The notes under the pieces are model-generated. The model searched no databases, had not been told where the DNA came from, and saw only the letters and a list, made by a program, of their open reading frames with translations. The translations under genes were made by a program, and so were the position numbers. DNA of 64,000 bases from Solea solea (Eukaryota > Chordata > Actinopteri > Pleuronectiformes > Soleidae). The stretch is taken from the NCBI RefSeq assembly GCF_958295425.1, contig NC_081150.1, forward strand, positions 3,905,001 to 3,969,000, read 5' to 3'. Below, piece after piece: positions 34,501 to 48,200 of this stretch. Position 1 is the first letter of the stretch. The number at the start of each line of letters is the position of its first letter.

Positions 34501-37500
34501 AATTGAGACTCTGACACATTGCCAGCAAACCTAAAGCCAAGAAAATGTCAAACTAGTACGGGCAGCAAAAAAAATGAAATAACCTTGGCTCTTTGGTTTT
34601 CAGATGCAGCACAAGCTGATTTATGTTCACAGAGATTGATTAGACTGCTAAAAATGCCAGAAAATAACCTGTTTTAGAGGAGAAATTGTGCTTCAAAGAA
34701 ATTCACCACCAATTAGTGTCAATGAATCGTTAAAAAGACTTCACGAGACAAATTAGAATGCACTGATAATTTATACTATTATTTATGCCCTTTTTCTTTC
34801 TAATAAGAAGTGTGATTAATCCTACTTGTATCCCGTAGACCGGATCTTCTTGGAGTCTGATACGAGCTCTCGGGCTATCCTGGACGCTGCCCACAGAAGG
34901 AACGACCTCCCCCAGGAGATCTCTTAGCGTGTCCTCCTCTCCGCAGCACAGCTCAACGGCAGACACTGATACTGTCAGGTCAGTCCAGGTCTTCTCTCTC
35001 CGCCGCTCGATGGTGCTGTACAGCCAGGAGATGGCACAGGGAATGAGCCCCAGCTTCTGGACGCTCTCATCACTCCCCACCATGCTGGACCAGGAGCCTG
35101 AGGTACACAATGGAACAAATGATGCATCCATGCAGTATAAATACCATGCCAAGCATATTAAAATGTCCACCCCGTAGTATACACACAAATACCACCAATC
35201 TCTTAACACACAAGAGATACGACAGGACTTCTGTATTTGTACTGCTGTTTTGAAAGAGCTACAGGAGTTTTTTGGTTTTTTTCAATTACTCCATTATTCA
35301 TCAAGCTGGTTATTTTACAATCAAATACAAAAAAACGGTGGAATTTTAGAGTTATGTGAGGATAATGAAAACCATTCTTAAAGGGCCAGTGTGTCATCTA
35401 TTATCAATTATCTATTATCAGTACATATGTATATATATTCATACATTTTATATACAGAATCTCACTTAACATTTCAAAAGAAATCTCAAATGCTACAAGG
35501 GCAAGACGACCCATAAAACTGCATCAATTTGCTGGAGATAAAAAGCTAACATCATAAAAGAATGGCCATAAAAACATCAACCACTGAGGCTAATTAAAAG
35601 CCAAAGGTTTTCCATGTAGGAGGATCTGCTCCCTCTGACACACAAACATTTTCAGATCATAATATATAATTGAAAATACCCTTGAATTCAATTTCTCTTC
35701 ATATATCCCTCCCTTAATCCTATACACTGGACCTTTAACTCTGTACGCTACATATGAAAGTACTATTAGCAGCTGGTAAGCTTAGCATTATCTTAAATAG
35801 TGTTGCATCTTGTTTGTTTGAACAGAGGTTTATGTCCTGTGCAATTTGCACCAAGGCAATAAAGTGGTTTGAGAATACAGGGTGGACCACAGACCACGGC
35901 ATTTTTACTACTACAGTTGACCTGGTCATAGGTGGAAGTTGGTGTTTTTGTCTTGTCACTGTCATAGTGCATTGTGGGAGTGGAGCCTAAGGGGTGACAG
36001 TATGTACCACCCAGGCAATTATACCCCCTTTTAAAATGCCCAATAATGGCAGGAAAGGAAGAAGCATCTGATAATGTGAGCATGTCTGCTGCAGTTTGCA
36101 GGTCAGAGGTGAGCAGTGACCGTGTCTGTGACACTGAGAGAAGACAAATACAAGAGAATATGGTATCATTAATGGCAGAAATGCACTGATACGAAATACA
36201 ATGCAGGAACACTTAAAAAAGCCCAAATAAAGCCGACACAGGTATTCAGAAACATCCTCACAAACAGATTTTCTTATGGTTTGGTGCCTTGCTGGATGTC
36301 CTGTTGCACTTTTGCCCCCACATCAGTTGTGAGTCGCGCTTTTATCCTTTTTTGTCGTATCCAAACTTAAATTGAATAAGGATAGGGGAATTGGTTTACT
36401 AGATTTAAAGGCCGAGCTGCCTGCCGTTATTCAGAGAGAATAGTATTCTGTGGAGGAGATTGATATCCCCCTGGCTGTGGGCCACGTGTAGTCTGAATTG
36501 GCCAACTAATTCAATCAGATTTACGGAGAGTGGCGTCATGTGAACAAGCAGCTCCAAGGAGACCATGTCCTTACTCCTGCGTGTGTGTGTGTGTGTGTGT
36601 TGCACGTCTATTAAACCCCTTCACTGATGCTAAGTGCAGGGTTCCATCTCTGTAATAGCAATGGATTACAGTCCATTTTGTTTCCACTGCACACTGAGCT
36701 TGGTGTGTCAGAAAAATAAAATATTATTTTTTCCTGATCATTATCTTTCACCACAGTCACAGCGCTGATGTCTTTTTGTGGTGTGCTGTGAGGAATGGCT
36801 GGCTTTTTCTTTTAAAGCACATGTATTGTATAATTAATGAATAGGCTTTTATTCACAAAGTAACAGGTGCAAGACGAATGGTAATGCAGGACCGAGTGGA
36901 TGGCAACACTTTAGGTCACTATACTGTGGGGAAGGAAAGAGGATGGAGAAAGGACAAATGGAGAAAGAGAGTGTATCAGGATTGGCAGTGGGACAGAGAT
37001 GTAAAAGGGAGACATGAAGTTTAAGCAATAATGAAAGAGTGAATGATAGCAGGAGCGGGCCAGAGGAGCAGGAGGAGGGGAGGGTACGTTGGCCCCTGAG
37101 ATAAAAGCATCCCACTCCCATCTTGAGATTTTAACCCGTGGCCTCACACAGTGACCGATTACTCACCCACGTCAGCACACCCCAAACCCAGGACACATCC
37201 ATCGCTGCCGCTGAGCACACAGCGGATGACATCAGCCAAGACGCCTGCACACACCTCAGCCTGGCCGGAGAGAACAAAGGACAGCAGAGCATCTCGTGAT
37301 TCACCTCCACACTGGAAAAGTGCATCCAATGAAATGAAAGTGCTGAAGCGGAGGAGGGATGCATGCTGATTCTCTACATTCCCCTGGGCTCAGATACTGT
37401 AAGCAGAGCTCGGAGAAGGTTGAGTTTAATTGATGGACTGTAAGATTGTGGTGGCTATCCAGGCCCTATCAGCTTTCAGGTCATCAGACAGGGAGAGCAA

Positions 37501-40500
37501 TCGCGCCATTATGTGGTGTAGAAGTGGAAAAATGCCTTTTCAATATTAAAACACAGAATGCACAACATTTGTCCATGTAAAACAAATCCATCAAGAGAGA
37601 TCAGTCATTTTGAGCTCAAACAGAAACCATTTGAAATAATATTAATCAGAATCAGAAGGAACCAAACCTGGCTTGACTCTTGAGGAAATGCAGCATCAAA
37701 GTTGAATGTTCTCAGAAGACTTTTGCCATCCCTGCCGAGTATCACTGCAGTGGGTGGTTGGCTGTTGCTCACTGGTTCCATTATGATGACTCTTTTTTTA
37801 GACGGGTCAATCTGGAGAACAGGTGGTTGGCCTTGGCCCCGTGACTGTTCTGGGCTTACCCTGAGCACGACTTTGACCTGTATTCAAAGGAAATTAGAAG
37901 GAGAATCATGTTGATTGTTACATACGAAAAACAGATGACTTCAAATATGTTTTTTTTTTAATTTGACGAGGTACATTTAGTAGTACTGTAAACAATACAA
38001 GTATTTCTTGAGATTAAGAGATGCTAATAAGAAGCTATAGTTGTGGCTGTTGAATAAAGAGTGTGCACAAATATGTGACTCACTCACAAATACGCATGCA
38101 AGTGATTTCAGAGGAAGCCTGAGAAAGAAAGTGGACCAGCAGTCATTTCTGAACATAAACACCAAATATCTTCATATCAAATTTGGTGCGTTTCTAACAT
38201 TGCTGTCTTTGCATCCTGATTTCAGAGGAAACTTAAATATACTGCATACACATATACATATATATATACTGTAAATATAGAGAGAGAGCATGATGTCATA
38301 TGTAGCAAAGAGAGCAAACTATTGGACAGACTGTGTGAATGAGGCATGGAGTAGTTTGTAAATTGGAAATGGGAACCTTGGAAAAAATAATTTGGTTTAA
38401 GCACTGGGTGTGGTGAGATAATGATGCTGCATTTGGCTGTTACTTACAGTATATTTGCAAATGACATCATTTTTAAAAATGTTTTTATTCATTCGTTCAT
38501 TTCAAAGGAAGAGTTTAAAGTTAGAAAATAAATGTTACCATTTGATGCACCGTACCAGACTATAGCTTACAACTGATTTGCATGTGCAGTTGCTTGTGCA
38601 GCATTTACACAAGGAAAACGTAAATATAAAGTACATCACAGATGTATGCTTGAAAATCAAATGAATAGTTAATCTTGAGTCACAAAAAGAGTGCAGAGCT
38701 GAGCAGCTTTTAACAGACTTTATAAGTCGTTAAAAGTGTGGAAACACCTGCAGCTTCTCACATCATCAAATATGTTCCACTTAATTGCAGCAGCAGAAAA
38801 AGCCAACGACCAAAATGCAATCGTAAAGTCCAGCGCATGCAGTATAAATGACATTCTAAAGGAGCTCATGGAATACTTACCTTGTGGGTGGGGCCAAAAA
38901 CAAATCTAAACATTTTAAAGCAGAGTATTTATTATTTTAGATTAGATTTAGATTATTTTATCCAGTATCTGACAGTGAAAAGAGGGCTTTGCTCGTTTGT
39001 TAAGAGCTTTCAAAGTTTGATTGTATAAAGAGCCTTGAACTGATTTGCACAAATACAAAGAACAGACTTTATATTTTTCTTTAATGTTTCCTTGAGATAA
39101 AAAACCTGCTTCCTTTTGATTGCATTGAATAGACACTTGATCCAGTGAATGCAGAAACTGCATGTAATTACAAATACATAGTGAGGCATACCACCTGCTT
39201 TATATTTCCGCATGTCATGACATTAATTCCTTAATGCAGCTCTGTTCGGGAAGCCCTAGAATTTAGAGGCTTTAAGGTCTTAAATTAAGTTAGACCCTGA
39301 CTCTGACAGCGTTTAACAAGGCTCATACGTCTCAGTCTGCAGGAAGTCAAGGCAGCATTTACCTCACAAAGGACAATATGCTGTATTATAGTATGTAAAC
39401 CAGTTATTAAGTCATTCATAATCGGGGATTCAGGTCTGCAAGATTGCACATAGGCCAGATAAAACAGGATGACATTACACCATGACATCATCCGCCATTG
39501 ACGATGTAAAAACCAGACAGCCATTTTCCATCTGCCACATAAGTTTCCAGTGAAGGATTTTTCCCTCTCTCCCCCCTCATAATTTTTATACCTTATGCAA
39601 CCCTATTGAACATGTGTCAAACTCTATTTATGAGGATTAAATTATTCAAGAGATCAATTTAAAAGCAGGGAAAATCTTCCTCCACTCCCGCACACATGTA
39701 TATTCTTCCACACACACACACACACATAGCTGAGTGCTCGGGCAGGTGCGGGGTCTATCCAAGCCCTTATCTGTAACTCTAGACTAAACCCAAGAGTCCA
39801 TCTATGAGACAAGGGAAGGGCAGGCAGCCATATTGATCCCCCAGTTTCTCCCCGAGGAGGAGAGGAGAGGAGAGGGGAGGGGAGGAACAAGATGGAGACA
39901 TTAGCACCACATTACAGTGTATCATGAAAGAGGATTGATATAGGATCTCCTCCAAAGTGACTGTGAGCTTGTTACTCTGCAACACGGGTGGTGAAAACAC
40001 TTCCAAGGTGGTGTAAAGATGGAGTAATATTCTTTCACATTCACACCACTATTCCAGGCTTGTTATTCTTGTCTCGAGAGTAAAGTAGACCAATTTTCAA
40101 GCGTAATCTCAGAAAAATGTGCAGAAAATTGGGTCCAAACATTTGCCAGAGCTGGAGATTGTCAGGGTCAGAGGTGTTCACAACAGCAGGAGAATCTCTG
40201 GAACATCTTTTCCTGCTCAAGGCAGACGAGGAGGTGGAGGCTCCACCTCCTCGTCTGCCTTGAGCAGGAAAAGAGGCAAGACACTTGCAAACTCACTCAC
40301 TGTGTATAATCCAAAGTTTCTCCTGCTGCGTTCACACATGAGCTTACATGGACGTTATCCAGGGATTTGGTGAGGAAGCTGGCGGGAGACGAGCCGGAGA
40401 ATGTCCAAAGTGACTTTTGAGGGTGTTCGCGTTCACATATACAGCCACTCTATACAATTTCAGGGATATGTTTGGACTTCAGTCCATGTCTGAAAGCAGC

Positions 40501-41645
40501 TTAATACCCTCCTACAGACTGTGAGATTTCATCAATCTTATAAGACCATTATGAATCACACTGTGCACCATGGATCTAATAAACGTGGCTAAGTAATCAA
40601 GTATAAAGCATGCAGAGTCTACAATGCTGACACATACTGAATCGTAGGCTACAACAAGCATTAACGTGTATTGGCAATCTCTTTATGTGTGCGAGAAAAA
40701 TTCAAATAAGAGGCAACAGATCCCACATAAGCATTCAGTTTGTGTTTTGCCTACATGTGCTGCTTCATGTTTTCATTGGCTAGTCAGTAGAAGTTGAATA
40801 TAGCAGGTCTTTTCACATACATTTCACAGAATTCTTGTGATGGTCTTTGTGTGGCTGTCTTGACTTGATATATGATATGAAGTCAAAAGCCTGAATCAGT
40901 CGAACCTTTACGAATACAAGCTGCGCTGACCTTTGTGAGCACAGATAATGGCTGAGGGCTGCCCCTGATACTGTAATTACTTTGAAGGTTAAATAAATAA
41001 GGTGTGTTTCTGATGACATATGATAAACGAGCACCGTTTCTAATCGAATCTGTTTTGGTTTTGTTACAGCAAGGATGTTCAGTTGGAGGCTCATTAGGGA
41101 ACATGACTGGCTACGAGCCACTTCCTCCAATGAGGTTGATTTTAGTTTGACAATCTTCATCTCCATGGAAATTGTCTTTTGTTCATATCATAGTTATTCA
41201 ACAGCATGCCCAAACCAATTTAATGATTTGCTTTATGCCTTTAGATAATCAAGTAGCTCCAAAAGGATTATTGGCATTATAACCCAGTTACATCCGTATG
41301 AAAGTGGTCCATTTAAAAACAGAAAAATCTTCTGTAAGTCTACTGGAATGTGAAGCTGCAGGATCTACCTTGCCAACATTGGGTGAGTCTCTGGTTCTGG
41401 TGGCAGCTTGGAGCAGGCAGGAGGGAACTGATGGTGGGTTTTTCTGGACAATCTCCCTGAAGCAGGTGGAGAGATGGGCGGGAGCTGGATCAGATGCCTG
41501 GCCCTTTTTCCTCAATGTCAGGCTGAGCTTCTCAGCCGCTCTGCAGGAGGAGAGGAGGCAGCATGACATGCCAGTGAAACCACTAATGAAACCGTTACAG
41601 TCAGGATGCAGATAGACATTTGCTGTTATATTTCACATATAGAGT

Positions 41646-41727
<82 letters not shown>

Positions 41728-42212
41728 ACTTTGCCAGAAAGGACATGGCAGCAGTGTTGGCGATGTTGACCACTTTGGAGATGTGAGGGATCTTGGAGCT
41801 CGTCTGTACAGGCCCAGCATCAACACAGCCCTGGGTTGCATCACCTGCAGCCTATCAGGAGAGAGAGCTCATTATAGAAATCCAAATTTGTAATTGCCCA
41901 CCATTACCCACTCCAGGAGAGGATATTATCTTGGGAAATACTCTGGGGAGAAACCCAGGGCGTGTGTGTGTTGAAGTAGGGCATCTAGGCTGAGAGAGCA
42001 CTGGGTTAAACATGAATCATTAAGTCATATTACAGCCGTGCGGCTCGCAGCGTGTGGAGAGTGAGGCAGCACTTGTGATGGCAGAGGTGACTGCCCTCTC
42101 GAATTGAAACATGAATCAAACATGACACAGGCACACAAACCTGCAGTCATGTTCCAAGTCATTCCAACACTTTCGCAGTCGTTGCTTCACAGTGTGTGGT
42201 TTGCCCATTCAT

Positions 42213-42247
<35 letters not shown>

Positions 42248-45200
42248 ACAACATGACCTATTCAGCATGCATCTGCTGCTGCTCAACGTGAAGTAACAGA
42301 ACCTCGCCACAGGCCTCAGAGTCACTGTTGTTGTATGACATTGGTCTTCTGCTCCGCTCCAAACCTCCACATCTCATCAGTGTCTCACACATTTTTAAGG
42401 CAGCTAATTTTTTTCCCTCATAATAATGTCCAACAATGACAATTAATGCCATGGCAGAAGAAATACAGTCGTAATTTTGAATGAGACTAAAGTGAAATTG
42501 TAAAGATGTTGTTAATACTGAATGTAAAAGAAATACAAGCACTGCGTAATTCCTCCTCCCTTCCTCCTGTTCTGATTTGCTCTCGTGGTCATTTATTATC
42601 TTGTTTTCTTCTCTCCCACTCGCCACTCCATCATCTAACTTTTTCCCTTCCTTCTCATCTGCTTGTTTTGTCTGCTTACTCTTTTCTCTACTCTCCTACT
42701 ATTTCCTCTCAGATGCATAAACCTGTATTGATCTGCTCTGATACAGGACGTGCCAAGACAATTTCTTCTTGAACAAACCAGGACAGTTTTATGTGAGTAG
42801 AATTGTTGCATTGTTGAATTTGACCAGACATTACAGGGTAATTACAACATTGCCCTAAAGGCCATTTTAGTCTGGATGAAAATTACTTCACACCCTTCAA
42901 TATAAAAGCACTGCTCTTATATTGTTTATGTGTAAACATGTTTATATACTGTAAATATATAGCATTTTTTTTTCTTTTAACATTAAAGTTAAGTCAAACA
43001 ATAAACAAAACAAATCAAGAGGCCAAAAATATCAAGAAAGTGTAAACATGTAATTTTGTACATAAACCAAACATAACTGTTTACCAGCTATAAACATTTA
43101 AAAAAATTCAAATTATGCTATATAATAACATGGTCCTGTACAACACTGGTATACTTTGTGATGTACAGTCGACCTGGTCATTTCAAATAGTTTTTAAAGC
43201 TGGAAGACAACTTATCATTATGTTGTTGTTACACCATGATATTATTTATGTTGTTATAAATAATATCATGGTGTACTTTGACCATCCACATTTGTATAGT
43301 TCGCCTAAAAGCCCTGCCTTCACGATTACTGTCTTGGCAATGGGGACATGTTTTTTTTTCCATTTAAAAATAGGGGTTAATTTACAACTCAAAGAAGTTG
43401 CATTGTTCTGCATCCAAGACAATGAAGAAACTAGCTTTCACCGGGTATTTATGCTGTTTTTCATACAGAAGGAGGGAAAATACCCTTGTTACTCACGTCT
43501 TAACCACTGCTGCATCTTTCTGTCAATAATAATACACCTGGAACCACTATGTGAAAGTATTTTGTTGCTTCTTTAAGTTAAATGAAGAAATAAGTACCAC
43601 TAACTGATGTGTTTGGCTAATAGAGCTGCTAACGTTAGCCTAGCTCAGGTTAGCTTGTCGTGTTTTATCATGAGCACATGTTTAATGTAACACTTCACAA
43701 ATCTACTCTGTGTAAAGTACAGTGTTAGGTTACTTAGGTTAATGGACGTAACAGCGTTGTTAGCCAGACATGCTAATATGCCGAGCTTACACCAGAGCAC
43801 ATCAACACAACGTTAGACACATTTAAAACAAAATCCACCCTTTCATTTCATGGGGAAAAGCAAAGCTTATAAGTGTCTGTTGTTAAAGTGTGACTGAAAA
43901 AAATGCTGCTCAAGGAAGTGGTTTAGCAAATGGTTTGTTGTGATGTCTATGAATATTTTATTAAGTGAGGCAAATAGTGCATCAATGTTGAGATATTTGG
44001 ATTTTCCCTTTGTCCTTCGAAGTAAAAGGAGAACTCCACAAAAACTCACCTAACAACATCATACAGTATAAAAACTGTTCACACTTTAAAAGCTTTTTCA
44101 TTGGGAGCTGGAAAGTAGTGTGCGCTCAATCTGCTTTGACTTCCATCACAGTAATGCATATCACAAACCACCCTGTTAAATATGACCACCCCCCTATTGA
44201 TCACAAATGCATTTTGACTCACTGGCTTTTATGATGGGGTTAAATCATGACCCGATTCCATTCCATTAGCAAAAGTACTTTTAAACAACGGCCCAAGCCA
44301 AAGGATCTGAATAGGCTCTGATTAGTCTCTGTAAATCATTGCACTGCTGACACAAGTACCCGTAAGAACATACTTCACCCACACTGCTCATTTAAAGGGG
44401 GACCCTCACTGGGGATTGTGTTGTGTGAGATTTATTGGTCGAGAGAAAGCTTTTAAGGGAAGCCTACCTTATGGTAACGATAGATGGTGACACCATCAGG
44501 ATTGTACACAGATTTACAAGTGATGAGCTGCTGCTCCTCCACCCAGCGGTCCATATCCTGGTTGGGGAGTTTGAGCCCCCTGCGTCTGAGGGTTTGAGGG
44601 GTTCTCTGAGGGGTCCTGGGGCTCTGTGGACTGTAGGTTTGAACATGCGGTTGATGTGCAGCCATGTCAGCTTCTCTCAGACCCCGATCCCCATATCTTG
44701 TCTCACTTAGTCCCAGCAGTGTACTGCTGCTGAGGCTGGGCTCAGGCAGAGGCTTAGCCAGCGACTGACCCCTGTTCAGAGCCAGGTGGATGGCCTCATG
44801 TTTGAGCTGGTTCAGGCTCGTACCACAGGCTGAACACTGACCCTGCTCCCTGTCTCTGTCCCTGCATTCAGTGGTGGAGCGGCTGTGGACGCGGAGGTTG
44901 TCATTAAGAAATGCTGATAGGTCACTTGAGTCCTGCAGGATCAGAAAAGAAGACAGAATTACTGGATTTCAAACAGGAATCGGACTTAAAGCTGCAGGAC
45001 ATGATTTTTAGTGAGTGTGGTTGTTAATATCATTCTGCCTCTTTTGGGTCTTCCTGATCAGAAACTCTGGTCTGTCAAGCATTACTATCAGACCAGTTTG
45101 TGTGTATGCAGCAGCACTGAATTGTTGAACAACTGGGCTTACTGAGCAGTAGAATTCACTTCTTGGGCACTTGTTTGTGTTTTCAGTCATTCTCCAAACT

Positions 45201-48200
45201 CTCTGCAGCTGTCTCACTTTACTCGTACAATTGCTGTTGCTCTGTCTGTCCTGACATACAATGAATCACTTCCTATGTGCAGCACGGGAATGTTGCCAGG
45301 CAACATGATATCTCAACACTGCGATACTGAAAAACACAGAGAGTTGTGACAAAGTTTTCATTCAATCATTAGTTTATATTTAAAAGTTACGCACTACAGC
45401 TTTAAGTGTTGAATACTCCTGACTTGATTTTCTATATTTTTGCAGAGTTTGCACTTGTCTGCGTTATGATCTAAGCTTGATTTTCCAAAAGCTTATGAAG
45501 CCACTATGAGCTAATGTGCTGTATCAGGATTGAGAATTACATAAATGATTACTGTGCATATGAAAATTGAGCCCGGGGACGGCACTGTGGGCGGTCCCGG
45601 CACTTAGCAAAGTAATCACTGTGTCGGTAGTATTGAAACAACCCTCGTCATCTTTATTAGAGCAGTAAGCAAAAAAATGAATCGACCGAACCGCTAACGC
45701 ACATGAAACATGTCATGAATCAGAAATCTGCAGTTAACGACAAATTCATGGAGAATGACACAGAGTGACACATCATCACGCAGCCATAGTAACAGGATCT
45801 CTTTTTTTTCCAACTCATTTGAAATCTGAAGATTTTCTCCCTGGCTGCAAGACATGTTGGTAAAATACTATAAAACATAGAAACAAGAGCATAAGGAAGG
45901 CTACTTTCTATGAATAAGAGTTTGCAGTTCTTCTATGTCATCCTTGTTCTGGCTCCTTACCTCAAATAATATTTGATTATGTATTCTAAATGCTCCACTG
46001 GGTCCCATTAAAACAAAATCCATCTCATTTGAAAACTGGAGGTGATTAGAAATTTCAGGCACTTTTAGGGCCCCATTTTTCTGTCCTTTTAAATCTCTTT
46101 TAAACATGTTTTTACTAGTTTAAATCCTTGCTGTCTTTTTATGTTGTGTGTCAGATAGCATTTCTATTATTTCTTATTTTAACATCTTACTGTACTATAA
46201 AGCTTTTGTTTTAACGCCTTATCTGTTGTAAAGCACATTTAAACTTTGTTTTTGAAAGGTACTATATAAATGAATGTATTATTGTGATGTCATGATTCAA
46301 TGATCATGTGTCACTAACTCATCTCTTTTTAACATCTTCTTTCCTCTAACACTTAAAACATACAGTACATTATAATGCTCTTCTGGTGCGTTTCAAAGCA
46401 CTTTTTTTGGGGCCCTTTGATCAAATCAAACCAACCCCAGACCACATGATATCAAACCACAAATTGAAAACAATAGTGAATTACATTTGCTTATTGTGTA
46501 TTAACAGCTTGGACAGAAGCTGGTCCACTAAAGACCCAGCTGTTTTAGCACTGAATTGAAAACCCTACTCGTTTTTTTGCTGCTATATAATATTAAACCT
46601 TGTCATCAATTATTCATTAATTTATTTTCCTTCTCCACTTGCCTCGAGTCCCTGAAGCGCTGGAACACTTCATGGTTTATACCTTACAGAAATGATGAAG
46701 CTTTTGGCAGCAGTGTTAGTGGCCTGTTAAAAGGGGGGTACTCTTTCTTTGGGGACACTCTCTCTCTCATGTCAGGGCCCCAGGGAATTGTCTGCTTTGC
46801 TTATACCCTGTTGCTGTCCCCCCCGTCTCCATTTTGTCTTATCAAACTAATACTGCTTTGCTTTTGTGTGTTTTTCCTCCTTTGTCTGCACCCCCTGCCT
46901 AAACAAAAATGAATCCAACCTCCAAATCATGATATTGGACACTCCTGCAGTGCAGTCACTTCCTGTTTGTTCTGTCCTTGACACCCACCGACGTCCAATG
47001 GACTCAGTCACCCTCTAGCCCCTCCCATCCACTCCATCCATCCTGCCAGTGCATCACAAGTGACCCATATTCCCCCAGAGGAGCACTGAAGGAGCGCTCA
47101 ACTGTTCCATAAAAACAAAGTCATTCATATTCTGAAAGGGCTGATATATAATACCAGACAAATCGTGCCACTTTCAGTTTTCAACTAGCAACTCATTAAA
47201 AGGTTTAAAGACAGACACATAGTCGGGGACAGGACTTTCCATCTTAGCGAGATCACAAACACTTAAATACCTCTAAAAGATGATATTACAGAGACACAAT
47301 GCTTTTGAGAAACCACGCTTAGTTAGATCAATAAACCTGCGACAAACTGACTGGCTTATCAGATTTCGACTGACCATGTCTGTGGCCACAGGATACAATC
47401 TCTCCATTCTGCTGCTGCTCGGACTGTGGTCTCTCTCTAAAAACACTACAACGCTAACTGCATGCATGCCCCATCCCACTCGAAGGAGGACGGAATAAAT
47501 GGCCTTCCCTCCTTGGAGAGGACTGTGAGGATGACGCAAGCATGTAGAGATGAAATATTCATGTCCATTTGAAAGCGCTCACACTGGAGCAACACTGGTT
47601 TACTCTGTCGATTGGAGTGTTTGATGGATGTCAGCGGTGACAAATGATGGATGGATGCAGAAGTGTGTGGGCATGTGCATTCCTAATAGACAGCACGGGA
47701 AACACTGATGCTCCACTGTAATGTGCCTATAGTGTTTATAGTGTTTTTATTACCAAATATTACACATTTTCAGAACTTAAATTGGCCGTATTTAAATGTT
47801 TTAAACTGTCTTTATGCTATATCTAGAATGGAAAATTAAATTGCTTTAATTATGCCCAAATATTGCTGCCATATATGCAATGTTCCCCATCTTTATTAAT
47901 TTCAGTCTCATTTAAAATAAATTTTAATCTCAATTTGACTATCCAGTGGCTGAATATGTATATACAGTATACATATATATATATATATATATACTGTATG
48001 CATGTATATACAGTATAAATATATATATACTGTATGTATGTATATATATATAAATAATTTATAATGCAAAACATTAAAAGTGTAAATAATAAGTGGATTT
48101 ATTTTATAATTTGCATCTATGAAATCTAAGAAAACATTGATACACTAAAATATTATGGATAAACATGTTAATGTAAATATGGAAATATTCTTGACAGTGC

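Larger units (their letters stand above)
41852..44467 (-). other. kif26b: kif26 intron 3
   Basis: Contains a TG array (about 42216-42244) and a perfect 20-bp hairpin at 43230-43275. No coding sequence was seen. Confidence 0.5.
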
